DNA from: Eustoma russellianum
Taxonomy: Eukaryota; Streptophyta; Magnoliopsida; Gentianales; Gentianaceae
Assembly (NCBI GenBank): GCA_036186865.1
Contig: AP025057.1
Location: 24,752,517-24,816,516, forward strand
DNA: 64,000 nucleotides
Direction: 5' to 3'
Position 1 is the stretch's first letter. Every line of letters begins with the position of its first letter. Positions 10,998 to 21,620 of this stretch are shown here, in pieces. The notes below the pieces were generated by a model. It worked only from the letters and a program-made list of their open reading frames with translations. It had not been told where the DNA came from and ran no database searches. The position numbers were made by a program, and so were the translations under genes.

Positions 10998-13508
10998 TGT
11001 TGGACCCGTATAACACCGCTAGAAGGGGGTTGAATAGTGAGCGCGGAAAAAAATTGGTTTATAAAAATTTTAGTGACCAATTACTTACTTCTGAAAACAG
11101 AGTCTGTTTTCAAGACCCGTTTTTAGACACTCGGTTGACTGGGTTATAGACCTCCAAAAATAGTGAAATTTGGTGACAATGTACTTTTAGATGTTGTGAA
11201 TGTGTCCTAAAAATTTCAGATTAAAACTCAAAGGTTAAGTCACTCAAACAGTGTCCGTGATCTAACTGTGTCAGTTCTGGCAGAAACTATTCCTTAGAAT
11301 GAAAAATTTATTTCTAATAGATGACAACTCTAAATGATCTGAAAATTTTATGAGATGATCTTACGATGTCTAGTATACTCAGTCGAAACATTTTTGAAAA
11401 ATTCCTTTGGCAAGTATGTCACCACGTTGATGTTCTCAACCTCTGCCAATCTGAAAAACAGATTTGCACTAATCTCAGAATTTTGAACGTTTGGATGACT
11501 TACACTTATCCAAATACAGTGAAACAAGTTGCAAATGAACCCTAAGACACAAGGCTATGGTTCTGCAAAGTTTTGTGATTTTTAAAAATCGTTTGCGTTT
11601 TTTACTGTGACTATAAAAACGTGCAAAAACAGAAACTGAAAGTAACAAATGCTGAAAGTAAGAACACAAAGAATTTTATACTGGTTCGGCCAACCTGACC
11701 TACTCCAGTCTTCAAGGAATCCTTCTTTGGTATTCACTAATCACCAAAGTCACCTTAGAACAAGGGTGGATAGATTTATACACCAACTTCTTCAATCCAA
11801 ACACTTTTACAATTTTCTACACCAAGAACAACAACAAACAATCACCAATCAGCATCACCTCACCAAATGAAGGTTTGATCACACCTTGATCAACCTTGTA
11901 CACCAATGAATTGTATATGGGTGATGTGTATGAAGCCTATTCTGAATATGGCATGTAAGTATGATAGGCTTATGGCTATATACAAGAGATGAATATAGAG
12001 AATGAAGTATAGTCTTGTAAACATTAAACAGAATTTTTGCACTTCAAGTTCTTGTCTTGTGTTGATCATCTCCTCTCCTTTTATAGGTGATAGCCAACGA
12101 AATTAGGGCTGCAAAAACTATGATTTCTCAACATTTGAATGCCCTTGAGAATGATCTAGAAACCCATTTGAATAATTTTAATTGATTCTCTCTCAAAATT
12201 CAGCTAGCATGCTGAAAAAATTTTCCACCATGCTTTAATACTTAATCTCTTCCTTTGTCATAGCTTGTCTCCCACACTTGCAAGAATATTTTTGTGGGTT
12301 ATTCTTTATCCATTTTACTGCAAAAACACAGCTCCACCATGCCTCCAATTCTGAGAATTCCAGGCTCCCCATTCAGCCTTGCACATGCTGAATTTTTACT
12401 TTTGATCTTGTATGGTAACAAGGTAGAATCTTTATGAATCATGGTAACTTTCAATTGCCATTTTACCTTGTCTTCTAGAAGCTTTCAAGATCAGTCTTTG
12501 TCTGTATAATACATCTATAAATACATGCCATAACATGTAATAAAAATGTTCCATGTACGATGATGTAGGAACTTCAATTTTCAACTTCCGCCGATTGCTC
12601 GGTTTTTCTCTGTTTTGTTTCAAACCCCTTCAACATATAAAATGTATACTGTAACATGTAATATACATATAAACATGTATAATCTCAGCTCCAATTTATG
12701 TTAGAAATTTGGTCAAGGGGTATATCAATTTTGAATTTTGATTTTCCAAGAAATAAGCAAGATGATGGAGAATTGATATGTGTATTTGTTTTGTGACTTT
12801 GGTATTTGTTTCTCCATGTAGTGCACGAAATTTTTGAGTGTTGGGAATATATATTGGCTGTCCATCTTTGTATGATAAGTATATGATGTTTCAGAGATGG
12901 CTTGGTAGTCATATGATACGACAAATTTCGGTTCATGCACTTTTGTCATGTCGATGTAATTTTGGAAGTTTGATGACATGAAATATATGTCTTGAGAGTA
13001 TCAAGGATATGTATATGATGTGTATATGATTCTTTTGTCGTTGACATATGTTGATGGCATATTGACGAAATGTCGAGATAGAAAGATATAGCTTGTCGTC
13101 TTGAGATAGAAATATATGTCGAGTGTATATCCATAAAATATATATATGCCGTGTGACTCCGAGAAATATATGATGTGTGTATCCATAAGATATATATGCC
13201 GAGTATGTCCAAGATATATATATGCCGAGTGTATCCAAGATAAATATGTCGTATATGTCCATGAAATATATATACCATATCCAAGAGATGTATATATGCC
13301 GTGTATATCACCTCAGAATATTATAAAACACAATAATGTTTGCCATATGATTTAAGACTTAACGCTTCATGGCTCGTTAGTACAACATAGGCATACACAT
13401 AGACATTTCGAAATCTCATAACATTTAAATCATGTAATCATATAGCATGAAATCACATAACATATAAATCATGCACTTGTAAATCATTCAAACCATGATT
13501 TCTCAACA
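10998..13508 (-). repeat. 5' LTR of element C (right copy)
   Basis: Same 2,511-bp length and ends as the left copy. TATA box on the minus strand at 12085-12078. Differs from the left copy in a block at 12116-12135, where the sequence instead matches the LTR terminus itself (see findings). Confidence 0.95.
13130..13318. repeat. degenerate tandem repeat in LTR C, right copy
   Basis: Counterpart of the array at 6055-6245, with the same GCCGAGTGTATCCAAG units. Confidence 0.85.
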
Positions 13509-13513
13509 TTCTC
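13509..13513. repeat. target site duplication of element C, right copy (TTCTC)
   Basis: Identical to 3924-3928. After it, copia A coding resumes in frame. Confidence 0.92.
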
Positions 13514-14508
13514 AAGGGGTAAAGTTGACACTACTTTGTTTATAAAAGAACAAGGTAGAAATCAATTAATTGTACAAGTATATGTTGATGATATTATTTT
13601 TGGTGCTACTAACAATTGTCTTTGTGAGCACTTTGTTAGTTTAATGCAAGGTGAATTAGAAATGAGCATGATGGGATAGCTAAATTACTTTCTTGGACAA
13701 CAAATCAAGCAAACCGAAGAAGGTGTGTATATTTCTCAAACGAAATACACAAAGGACTTTCTCAAGAAGTACAATTTTGGGGAAGGAAGAGAAGTAAACA
13801 CACCAATGAGCACAAGTGCCAAGCTTGACAAGAATGAGAAAGGAAAGCATGTCGAGGTAACCTTGTGTGGTGCATTATAGGTAGTCTACTTTACTTAACT
13901 GCGAGTAGACCCGATATTTTACATGCAATATGCTTATGTGCTAGATTTCAAAGTGATCCTAGAGAAATGCATCTAATTGCGGTAAAACGTATTTTTAGAT
14001 ACCTTAGATGTACTTTGAAATTTGGGTTATTTTATCCAAAAAATGCATGTTTTGATTTAAGAGGATATTGTGACTCCGATTATGCGGGGAGTCTTGTTGA
14101 TAGAAAGATCAGTTTCTCGGAGATTGTCTTGTTTCTTGATTCTCTAAGAAGCAAAATAGTGTTTCTCTTTCTATGGCGGAATCCGAATATGTGTCGGCCG
14201 CCTCTTGTTGTGGACAATTGTTATGGATGACAAACACGTTAAATGATTATAACATTCACTTCTCTAAAGTGCCTATTTTGTGTGATAACACGTCTGCTAT
14301 CAATATTACACAAAATCCTGTCCAACACAGTCGGACTAAGCACATTGAAGTGGAATATAATTTCATCCGTGATTGTGTACAAAAGAACTTGGTTAGTGTG
14401 GAATTTGTTCCTACACGTGACCAATTAGCAGACATATTCACGAAACCCTTGCCTTGTGATGTCTTTGCATCTATAAGAAGCAGGTTGGGGTTGCTTAACA
14501 TGGGCTGA
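13509..14508 (+). pseudogene. pol: copia pol of element A, reverse transcriptase C-terminus and RNase H (broken)
   Basis: Continues from 3928 with RGKVDTTLFIKEQG and the catalytic VQVYVDDIIFGAT (YVDD). A TAG at 13677-13679 replaces Glu in MMGELNYFLG. Then YISQTKYTKDFLKKY and NTPMSTSAKLDK; frameshifts occur near 13855-13875 and 14105-14175. The rest reads IGSLLYLTASRPDI, CDSDYAGSLVDRK, MAESEYVSAASCCGQLLW, CDNTSAINITQNPVQHSRTKHI and DQLADIFTKPLP, the conserved end of copia RNase H, stopping at 14506-14508. Confidence 0.88.
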
Positions 14509-15205
14509 TAATAACCCATCTTAAGTTTTGACCTTGAAAATTTTCAAATTCTCAAGGTCAGTGTACATAAGGCGCTTCATCACAATTAGTTCAGGCGTTC
14601 AACGTCACATTAAGCGCCTGGTGCTAAGGATATCACTCGTTTGAAGTGACATTAGGCGCTCTATGTTTCTCAATACACTCGTTCAAAATGGATTTAAGCG
14701 ATTCATTCAAAATGGTTCACTGGTTCAATGTCACATTAAGCGCTTAATCCACTCATCCACAACCATTCCAAGTGACTTCAGGCGCTTCATCCCAGTTTAT
14801 GGAGTCGTTCGAAGTCACATTAGGCGCCTAAACCCTAATTCTTTTTCTGTCAGACCAAGTGTCTCTTCAACTTTTTGCGCCAATCAAAAAAAATTAATTT
14901 CAGCCGCCATTCTTCTTATTCTCCCCACACGATCAGTCCCACGTTTTCTTTTTGCTCTCCCACTTCCCAACCGTTTTTCCTTCTCTTCCTCTTCCATTTT
15001 CTCCTCATCAATCTCCACATCTCCATTAGATCCCACTATCTCCACCACTTCTTTCATTAATTGCAACCATATCTCTTCCTCTTCTTCTTCCTCTTTAAAA
15101 TCCACTCCTCTTCCTAACCTCTCTTCACAAAACGTGAAGAACAAACAACCTTTCCATCCTAATAAACTCTTTTTCTAAGAAAACTCAAAGCCTCCTTATT
15201 CTACA
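14509..15205 (+). repeat. post-pol spacer of element A with GGCGCTTCAT-type repeats
   Basis: Between pol and the third ORF. About six copies of a degenerate unit (GTTCGAAGTCACATTAGGCGC and relatives) lie between about 14565 and 14835. The rest, 14840-15205, is a C/T-rich leader; the Ser-rich frame at 14663-15178 follows it and looks spurious. The same unit, mostly in inverted form, fills the U3 of the 3' LTR. Confidence 0.7.
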
Positions 15206-16565
15206 ATGGCGTCTGCTGGATCATCAGCCTATGTCTCTATCGGCCATGGAAGAAAGAGACCTGCTGAGATCAGCGAACCAAACGAGCTGGAGGCCATCTG
15301 GAAAGCTCTTACCAGGGAGAATTTTCCATGGATGAAAAGATAATTTGACAAAGATGCTGCTCAATCCCCTCACCACACTGCCATGGGTACTCATCTCTCT
15401 CTACACTCCCATATGCTTTATGAAGAATGGAAGAGTAAAAATAGGCATGTGGTGCCATTAAAATTGGTTCGAATTGAGGACTTTACAGCAGCCCGCAATG
15501 CGAAACAAGTCATTGCTCTTCCTGTAAAACAAGGATGGACTCATCTGTGGTTAAGATAAGATATGAAATCCTACTCTAAAACTCTTACCCGCAAATTCTA
15601 TGCAAAAATGTGGATTACCCCTGCCATTGAAACCTTTTATTTCCCTCTACACACTGTGATAAATGGTACCCCCCCCCCCCAGTTTTTATATCCAGGACAT
15701 ATGTACAATCTTAGGGGTAAGGAATGAAGGCTTAAGTGATTTTTCGGTGTTCGATTGGAGTGACAAATATGGCATTAGTGAGCAAGATGTCAAATTCAAT
15801 CTTCAGTATTTTCCAACCAAAAAGTCTCAAAATATGCCATTAGTAAATAGAATTTTGCTTACCGTCATTACTTACTATGTGAATGAGAAAGCAACTAGGA
15901 ATCCAAGTAATATGGATTTCTATGTTACTTACCGTATTCTGCAAGGAACACAATTAAATTTTGGATGGATTCTGGCTGAAGTAATGATGGCTGCCCTTAG
16001 AAAGGGATCAAAAGCTTTGCCCTTTGTGAACATTGTGACAATCCTGATAAAATCTAAGGGCATTGAGATTTCTGAAGGATCCCAGACTACTTTGGCCAAC
16101 ACCGATTTTTATGATAATTTCAACATTGCTCGGGCCATTGATTATCAACGTCACAAGAGTACTCTTCATTCTGACCTCGCTGATGATGTGGATGAAGGTC
16201 CTTAAGATGGAGAAGGCAACAGTAATGAAGCAGAGTTAATTGCATGGATCCAGTCGTTAGAGCAAACTGTTGAACAGTTGAAAATTAAGGATGCCCACAA
16301 TGATTATCGGTTTGGGGCTCTCAAAACAGCCATTCTCAGTCAATTCCCTAGGCTTACATTCCTTCAGATTTTGATGATGTAGGGGGAGAACATGCTGCTG
16401 ATGCTGCTGGAGTTGGAGGTGCAGAGACGGGAGTAGGTGAACAAGTTGGTGGAAGTGGTCAGCAAACAAGTGGCTTTGCGGAATTTGCAACAAGCGGGTT
16501 TGGTTTTCGTGATTTTAATCCAGGAACTAGTGGTGTTGGTGATGGAAATGATCAAATGAACATTT
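15206..16565 (+). pseudogene. third ORF of element A (env-like position; putative plant transposon protein domain), broken
   Basis: ATG at 15206 gives MASAGSSAYVSIGHGRKRP, then TAA stops at 15341-15343 and 15557-15559 and a frameshift at the C12 run (15669-15680). The best block, 15663-16205, reads LGVRNEGLSDFSVFDW, NMPLVNRILLTVITYYVNE, YRILQGTQLNFGWILAEVMM and KALPFVNIVTILIKSKGIE. That spacing resembles the domain often annotated in plants as putative plant transposon protein (Transposase_32-like); this comes from memory of the pattern, not a search. A TAA-separated tail follows (ELIAWIQSLEQTVEQLKIKD, coiled-coil-like) to about 16565. Its place between pol and the 3' LTR is where Sireviruses carry an env-like gene. 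I see no convincing signal peptide or transmembrane segment, so env function is not supported. Confidence 0.6.
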
Positions 16566-16801
16566 GAAATTGTTGATGGTTGATTAATAGTTGCTTCTAA
16601 TTTTTTTTTGTCTTAGAAACTTATTCTTTGACTTGTGATGATGCACTGTTGTGAGTAACTCAATGAAAATTTGTGTTATATCAAAGTTCTTTGTCTGTAT
16701 TCTAGAAGATTAGAGTAGGTATAAGTTGAGGGGGAGCATAAGTTAAGGGGGAGCTAACTTTAAAGTTATGAACATTGTGAAATCATCAAAAAGAGAGAGA
16801 A
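16566..16801 (+). other. 3' untranslated region and polypurine tracts of element A
   Basis: Two tracts, GAGGGGGAGC near 16728-16737 and AAGGGGGAGC near 16745-16754, and the LTR-adjacent AAAAAGAGAGAGAA ending at 16801. No gene seen. Confidence 0.7.
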
Positions 16802-18180
16802 TGTTGGAATGCGTTAGAGTTTTGATAATTTTCACAATTGATACTTGGAACGCTTGATTAGGCGCCTAATGTGAAGTGTCTGAAAGTCAGTACACTTCGA
16901 ACGCCTACATAAGGCACTTTATGTGAAGTGGTTGGACTCCAATACACTTCGAACGCCTACATTAGGCGCTTCATGTGTTGAAGTGAAAACACCGTGCACT
17001 TTGAACGCCTGATAAGGCGCTTCATGTGTGCTACTAAGTCAAAAGTACTTTTCCTCCCAAAATAGGCACGTACATCAAGCAACTTTCTGATAAAAGTCAG
17101 AAGTACTTCGAACAAGCATGAAAGCTGAGATTAGGCTCTTCATGTGACATCGAACGCATTCAGCTGCCTACATAAGGCGCTTCATGTTGCATTGAACGCC
17201 TGTTCAAAATTGTATGAAGCGCTCCATGTCACATTGAACGCTTAAACACTTAAGGCGCTTTATGTGACTTATGATATAATTGTCTTATGCTATGCTAACT
17301 AACATTACTTGGCATTTTGTATCCTCCCCTTTCGTGCAATTTCATAGATTCTCTCTCTTTGTTGGAGAAGTCATCTTTCCTCTTCAAGCTTTCAACAAGA
17401 AACTTCTCGAAAAAGCTTGCATCTATCCAAGAGAAGATCTCCAATGAAGATGACATGTCATCACAAGAAGGCAAATCCCATTATTAGCTCTGTAAGCATT
17501 TTCAAACGACTGGAAATTTCAAAGGAGATAAAACAAGGGTTTCATATCATTCTTCTCCAACTTTCTACCATTCAAGCTCTCAAGTTTCTCTAAAAGTTTC
17601 AAGCTCTCAAAATAGTTGTAATCTTGTATATTTTACTTTATTGTTGAGAGTAGTATTGTAAAGAAGAGTGTTCTTCTTGTTGAGTGAAGATTGTGAGAGG
17701 CTGTGTAGATTGTTGGTCAAAAAGCTAGGGTGCTTCTTGTTTCAGAAATCTAGACCTTAGAGGGTTAGTTGATAGTGTTGTGGTGCACTGTACTCCCTAC
17801 AAGAATTCTTTGAGGGCAAAGAAGTTCTTTGGAGGCTAGACTTCAAGGGGTTAGGTTTCTTGGTTGTGGTCTAGGCGCGTGGCCTAGTTTTTCATTGTTG
17901 TGGATTTTGTTTTAATTGTTGTTTCCCCCATAGAAATAACAATCACCCATTCAAAATCCTTCTAGTGAAAAATCAAAAAGGTAGAGGAGTAGAGTCATTT
18001 GACTTGAACCTCTATACATCCTTGTGTTCTTTACGCTTCCGCAAAGTTTTATTCTTTTCAAGAACACATCCAAGTATTGGTTGTACTCAAAAACGAAAAT
18101 TATTCAAGAAAATATCTATACTTGGTAAACACACTATTCAACCCCTCTTTTAGTGTGTTCTAAGGAACCTAATATTGACA
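16802..18180 (+). repeat. 3' LTR of element A (about 1,379 bp)
   Basis: Starts TGTTGGAATGCG right after the polypurine tract and is taken to end at AATATTGACA (18180), after the typical copia R/U5-like ACTATTCAACCCCTCTTTTAG. The end is inferred because the 5' LTR is not in view. Bases 16848-17275 carry about nine copies of the GGCGCTTCATGTGA unit. Confidence 0.68.
16848..17275. repeat. GGCGCTTCATGTGA repeat cluster in U3 of LTR A
   Basis: Degenerate units such as GAACGCCTACATTAGGCGCTTCATGTG recur every 40-60 bases. Each is quasi-palindromic (GAACGCC...GGCGCTTC). Related inverted units lie at 14565-14835. Confidence 0.75.
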
Positions 18181-18283
18181 ACTTGATTTCTATAAGCGGT
18201 TCAAAGACTATGTCACTCATTCATTTGAGAGAAGATTTGCAATTTTGATCTGTTAAGTCGCCTTTCATTATAGACAAATTAAC

Positions 18284-18499
18284 GTTTATATTGCTTGAGG
18301 GCGTGATTTGGAACAACTGGTAAGGTTGCTGTTTTGTGATCTTGAGCTCATGGGTTCGAGATGCGGAAACATCCTCTTGCACAGAGTATAGGGTAAGACT
18401 GTATACATTAGATCGCAAAGCGATCCAGCCCCTTCTCGCATCTTGTGCAAATGTGGAAACTTAATCCACTGATACGCCATGACATTTGTATTGCTCGAG
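18284..18499 (+). mobile_element. Au-like tRNA-derived SINE, copy 1
   Basis: The body 18300-18483 contains GAACAACTGGTAAGGTTG (A-box region), GGGTTCGAG (B box, 18352-18360), then CCTCTTGCACAGAGTATAGGGTAAGACTG and a divergent tail ending near TTAATCCACTG. This order matches my memory of the angiosperm Au SINE. Flanks GTTTATATTGCTTGAG (18284-18299) and ATTTGTATTGCTCGAG (18484-18499) agree at 13 of 16 bases, a decayed target duplication. It is transcribed by RNA polymerase III and mobilised by LINE proteins. It is not a tRNA gene. Confidence 0.78.
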
Positions 18500-18582
18500 C
18501 ATAATTCTAATCGATGGAACCAATTAAATAAAAAAAGTTACAATTACTATTCAGGATCAAAATTTATATAAAAGACACTATT

Positions 18583-18588
18583 TTTATT
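18583..18588 (-). terminator. AATAAA poly(A) signal downstream of the TCP-like pseudogene
   Basis: Minus strand TTCAATAAAAATAG, about 120 bases past the pseudogene stop. Consistent with the 3' end of a former mRNA. Confidence 0.45.
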
Positions 18589-18705
18589 GAACATAAATAT
18601 AAGCAGGAACAGAAGAGAGATACAACACAGCCATTAAACCAGAAAGCATAGAAGTAAATTCTTAAATATTTTTCTGTTCCTGCCATCTTTTCCAAATCAT
18701 AGCAA

Positions 18706-19121
18706 CTAATCATCCATGAGAACCCTTTCAATGTTCTTCAATGCTTTCTCCATCTCATCTGTGATACCACCAGCCCTTGGAGCTTGCCCGGTAGCCATCA
18801 AAAGCCGCGGCATCTGATTAGAATCTGGCCCGGTTAATTGGCATAGGAACATTGTATGCATTGGAGTTGATCATTGGGCTCAGTGACATTACAGAATTGT
18901 CTACTGCAAGCATTGCTTCTCCGATGATCCATTTGACCGTCTCCCCGGGGGTCTTGAACCCTAGCTAGCTTATCTTTAAACTGAAACACAGTCTTAGCAC
19001 ATTGCATTGGCAACCTAACTCTCCGATCACGGCCATCCACTTTCGAGTGGCGGTCGACCGTAGTTTTACGGCGGTTCTTTTTTTTCGGCCTTCTCCTTCC
19101 AGCTTCTTGAATGGGATCCAT
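18706..19121 (-). pseudogene. TCP-family (class I-like) transcription factor pseudogene
   Basis: The only host-gene-like sequence in the window. ATG at 19121-19119 opens MDPIQEAGRRRPKKKNRR, then the TCP basic region and helix 1: TTVDRHSKVDGRDRRVRLP and MQCAKTVFQFKDKL. TCP proteins are plant-specific non-canonical bHLH regulators of cell growth. At a CCCCC run near 18954-18958 one extra base shifts the frame. In the next frame GETVKWIIGEAMLAVDNS continues helix 2 (compare class I GETI.WLL..AEPAI), running to INRARF. A second shift near 18830 leads to NQMPRLLMATGQAPRAGG and a final VLMDD, stop 18708-18706. With both shifts it cannot encode the full protein. Its total span (about 137 codons) is short for a class I TCP. 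A TATA box sits at 19190-19180, where the solo LTR inserted. Confidence 0.75.
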
Positions 19122-19179
19122 GTGAAAAATTTTCTGGCCTTAGATTGTGAATTCTTCTACAAAGCTTTTTCTCCTAATA

Positions 19180-19190
19180 GCCTATTTATA
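19180..19190 (-). promoter_or_regulatory. TATA box of the TCP-like pseudogene, cut by the solo LTR
   Basis: Minus strand TATAAATAGGC about 60 bases upstream of the ATG. The LTR inserted here and duplicated TTATA (minus TATAA), so the upstream promoter now lies past 23395. Confidence 0.6.
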
Positions 19191-20607
19191 TGTTGCGACC
19201 CGAGATCACGGGCTAGTTGAAATGATGGAAATAGAACACAAGTGCGATATTGATGAAAATTTCAGTGGAATTAAATTTCTATTTAGAATTAATAAAGACA
19301 TCGACATTAAATATCGGGGTTAGAAACACACATTAAAATAACCTTAAGATAAGTTAACGGATATAACGAGACTGGATGAGACTAGACAATGATTGTATCG
19401 AACATACAAGGTATTCAAATAAATTAGTCGGTAACAACCTAAGTCATTAAATATAAATTTAACCAAATAAAATACCCGATACGATAATTCCAATACACAC
19501 TTTTATCACATTTTCTTCCACTCTATCCTACATGGCACAAAAGACAAACTTTTCCTCCCCCATCCCTCCACCCATAAACCGCCCCCACCCCCTCTCTCTC
19601 AAGTCAACATCTACTTTTTCTTTTCTTACATCATCTCTTACACACCATCATTCCCTACACCTAATACATCCAAAAACCCATCACACTTTTCTTCTTTTCC
19701 CCTCTCTCTCTCACTTTCCACTTTATTTCCATTCCTCTAACCCAACGAATATATCCAAAGGAAAAAAGATAAACTTTCACCCACACTCTTTTTCTTACAC
19801 CCTTTCATTTCAATATTATACTACACCATTCTTTAATCTTTTCCTTTATCTTTTCACACAATATTCCCCTCCCCATCCCTTCCTACTTTCGGCCATACAC
19901 CAAGAAAGGAAGACAAAAATTATTTTTTTTACATCATTCATCTCACTTCCCTCATCCTTTCACTTTCTTTACACTATTTCAATTATTCTTCACCTTCCTC
20001 TCTCTTCTTCACTCACCGAAAATTCAAGGGGGAGAGTACACTACTCTCCATTATTATACACAAGCCATCTCCTTCCACCTCCCCTCTTCATTAACCAACC
20101 AAACAACCCTCCTTCTCCTCTCTAAATCTCGGCTATGCATGCTTCAAACAAGAAGAAAGTTTTCTTTTCAACTCAACCCACATAACAACTCCTACATCAA
20201 GTTTTAAACAACACTCCATCAACTAAGAAAGATGCAAGAAGGTTGTAGCATGTAGAATCAAAAGCAAGTAAGATAAGAACTTTGTAAAGTTTAAGTTTGA
20301 TTCTTCTATATAATTAGTTTCATAAGTTGTACACTAACTCTCCTTTTTGGGGCATCAAAACCGTACACACCAAGGAGAAGGAGGAGAAGTGTATTCTTCA
20401 AATCCAAGTGAAGGAATCACCATCTAGGAGTAAGAAAGTAAATCAAGGCAAGTATTTTTCCTAGATCCTACATGGTTTTACAAATACTAAGTATTTAAGT
20501 TCATATTAAAGTTGGATCATCATGTAGTATGTTCAAGATTTCTTCTCAAGAAAGTGTAGATCTATATTTGAGTAATAGGTATTTACATATATACACTATA
20601 TACATAT

Positions 20608-20617
20608 NNNNNNNNNN
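20608..20617. other. assembly gap (10 N)
   Basis: Ten N inside an AT-rich microsatellite region of solo LTR F; the true length is unknown. Confidence 0.98.
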
Positions 20618-20880
20618 TATACATATGCAAGCTATGTACATATATATACATCATATATAAACACGCACACTAAATACATATATATACACTATATATAAGC
20701 AAGCATACATATATATACATATTATAAGTATGTATGTTGTTATATATATATTTATATATGTATAAGTGTATAGATCTACATATATGTATGTATAGATGTA
20801 TAGATCTATATATGTACATATACGGATCTACACATATATGTTTATATATATATGTATAAACGTGTAGAGATATACATGTA

Positions 20881-20952
20881 TATACGGTTTTGTATCAATA
20901 CATATGTGTATATACGGTTTTGTATCAATACATATGTGTATATACGGTTTTG
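20881..20952. repeat. 30-bp tandem repeat in LTR F
   Basis: Unit TATACGGTTTTGTATCAATA plus CATATGTGTA occurs twice exactly (20881-20910, 20911-20940) and then partly a third time. Confidence 0.92.
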
Positions 20953-21149
20953 ATTGTATTAATGTGTATATATATATACGGTTGTAGATGGATATATACA
21001 CACATAGATTTTATATATAAGTATGTGTAGATGTATAGATAAATATATATATATATGGTTCTATATATATATGTTTATAGATGTTTAGATTGCATATATG
21101 TATATACGTTTGGAAGTATGTATAAATGTATATATATATATGACTATTG

Positions 21150-21620
21150 TATAATATATCATAAAATGATTTTATACATGAATAAACATATATTTATCTT
21201 GGATAGTTTGTAAATATATATATAATATATATATTTCGGCCATAAGGCCATTCTAAAGATAAAACATGTTGTTACATATTCTATGTATACATATATGTAT
21301 AATATATATGATAGATATGACAATGAATAAGTTTTGGATATTACATAATATATCACAAAGTGACTTATATATGTATATTTTATATACATATAGGTTCGGC
21401 CTTTAGGCCTTAGTGACAAAGATAATTTCATCATATTTTATAAGTATATATGTATATATGATGAATATGTTAAGTTATGAAAGTAAGTTAAGTATGTAAA
21501 TTGAAAATGAATAAGTTTTGGATATTATATAATATAGCATAAAATGATTTATATATATATATACCATGTATATATATTCGGCTTTTAGGCTTTGGTGACA
21601 AAATGTTTTATTATATTTTT
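21150..21620. repeat. larger tandem repeats in LTR F
   Basis: Three copies of a degenerate block carrying TTTTGGATATTA (or its relative), ATAAAATGATTTATA and a TTCGGCnnTAGGC or TTCGGCCATAAGGCC core, spaced about 170-200 bases. A related block occurs at 41500-41640 in CACTA-2. Confidence 0.65.

Larger units (their letters stand above)
3929..13508 (-). mobile_element. Complete Ty1/copia retrotransposon C (9,580 bp), nested in element A
   Basis: Two LTRs of equal length (3929-6439 and 10998-13508, 2,511 bp each) enclose, on the minus strand, a primer site (10995-10983), gag, protease, integrase, reverse transcriptase, RNase H and a polypurine tract (6452-6441). It is flanked by a perfect 5-bp duplication TTCTC. 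The proteins match element G (57830-64000) closely, for example the shared block AMQLLLNGL, so C and G are one lineage. Compared with G it lacks about 1 kb between the gag zinc knuckle and protease. Stops in gag, protease, integrase and RT make it non-functional. Several extra polypurine tracts near the 3' LTR fit a Sirevirus-like element (inference). Confidence 0.93.
2950..18180 (+). mobile_element. Ty1/copia retrotransposon A (Sirevirus-like), 5' part outside the window, split by element C
   Basis: Plus-strand copia pol coding runs 2950-3928 and resumes at 13514. The two halves join in frame in reverse transcriptase once element C and one copy of its TTCTC target duplication are removed. 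Downstream come RNase H ending in LADIFTKPLP (stop 14506-14508), a spacer with GCGCTT repeats, a third ORF (15206-16565), polypurine tracts and a 3' LTR (16802-18180). A third ORF between pol and the 3' LTR plus several polypurine tracts is typical of Sireviruses (SIRE/Maximus); that lineage call is inference. The 5' LTR, gag, protease and integrase lie left of the window or beyond B. At least two stops and several frameshifts mark it as dead. Confidence 0.8.

Noticed and set aside
14663..15178. 171-codon frame after copia A pol
   Set aside because: Covers the GCGCTT repeats and a C/T-rich leader; no homology seen and it ends before the third ORF.
18300..18483. tRNA-like sequence that might be a tRNA gene
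   Set aside because: It has A and B boxes but no cloverleaf or anticodon arm that fits, has a tRNA-unrelated tail and flanking duplications; it is a SINE.
19532..20125. 197-codon open frame in solo LTR F
   Set aside because: Ser/Pro/His/Phe-rich product of a C/T-rich low-complexity stretch; no domain, and it lies inside an LTR.
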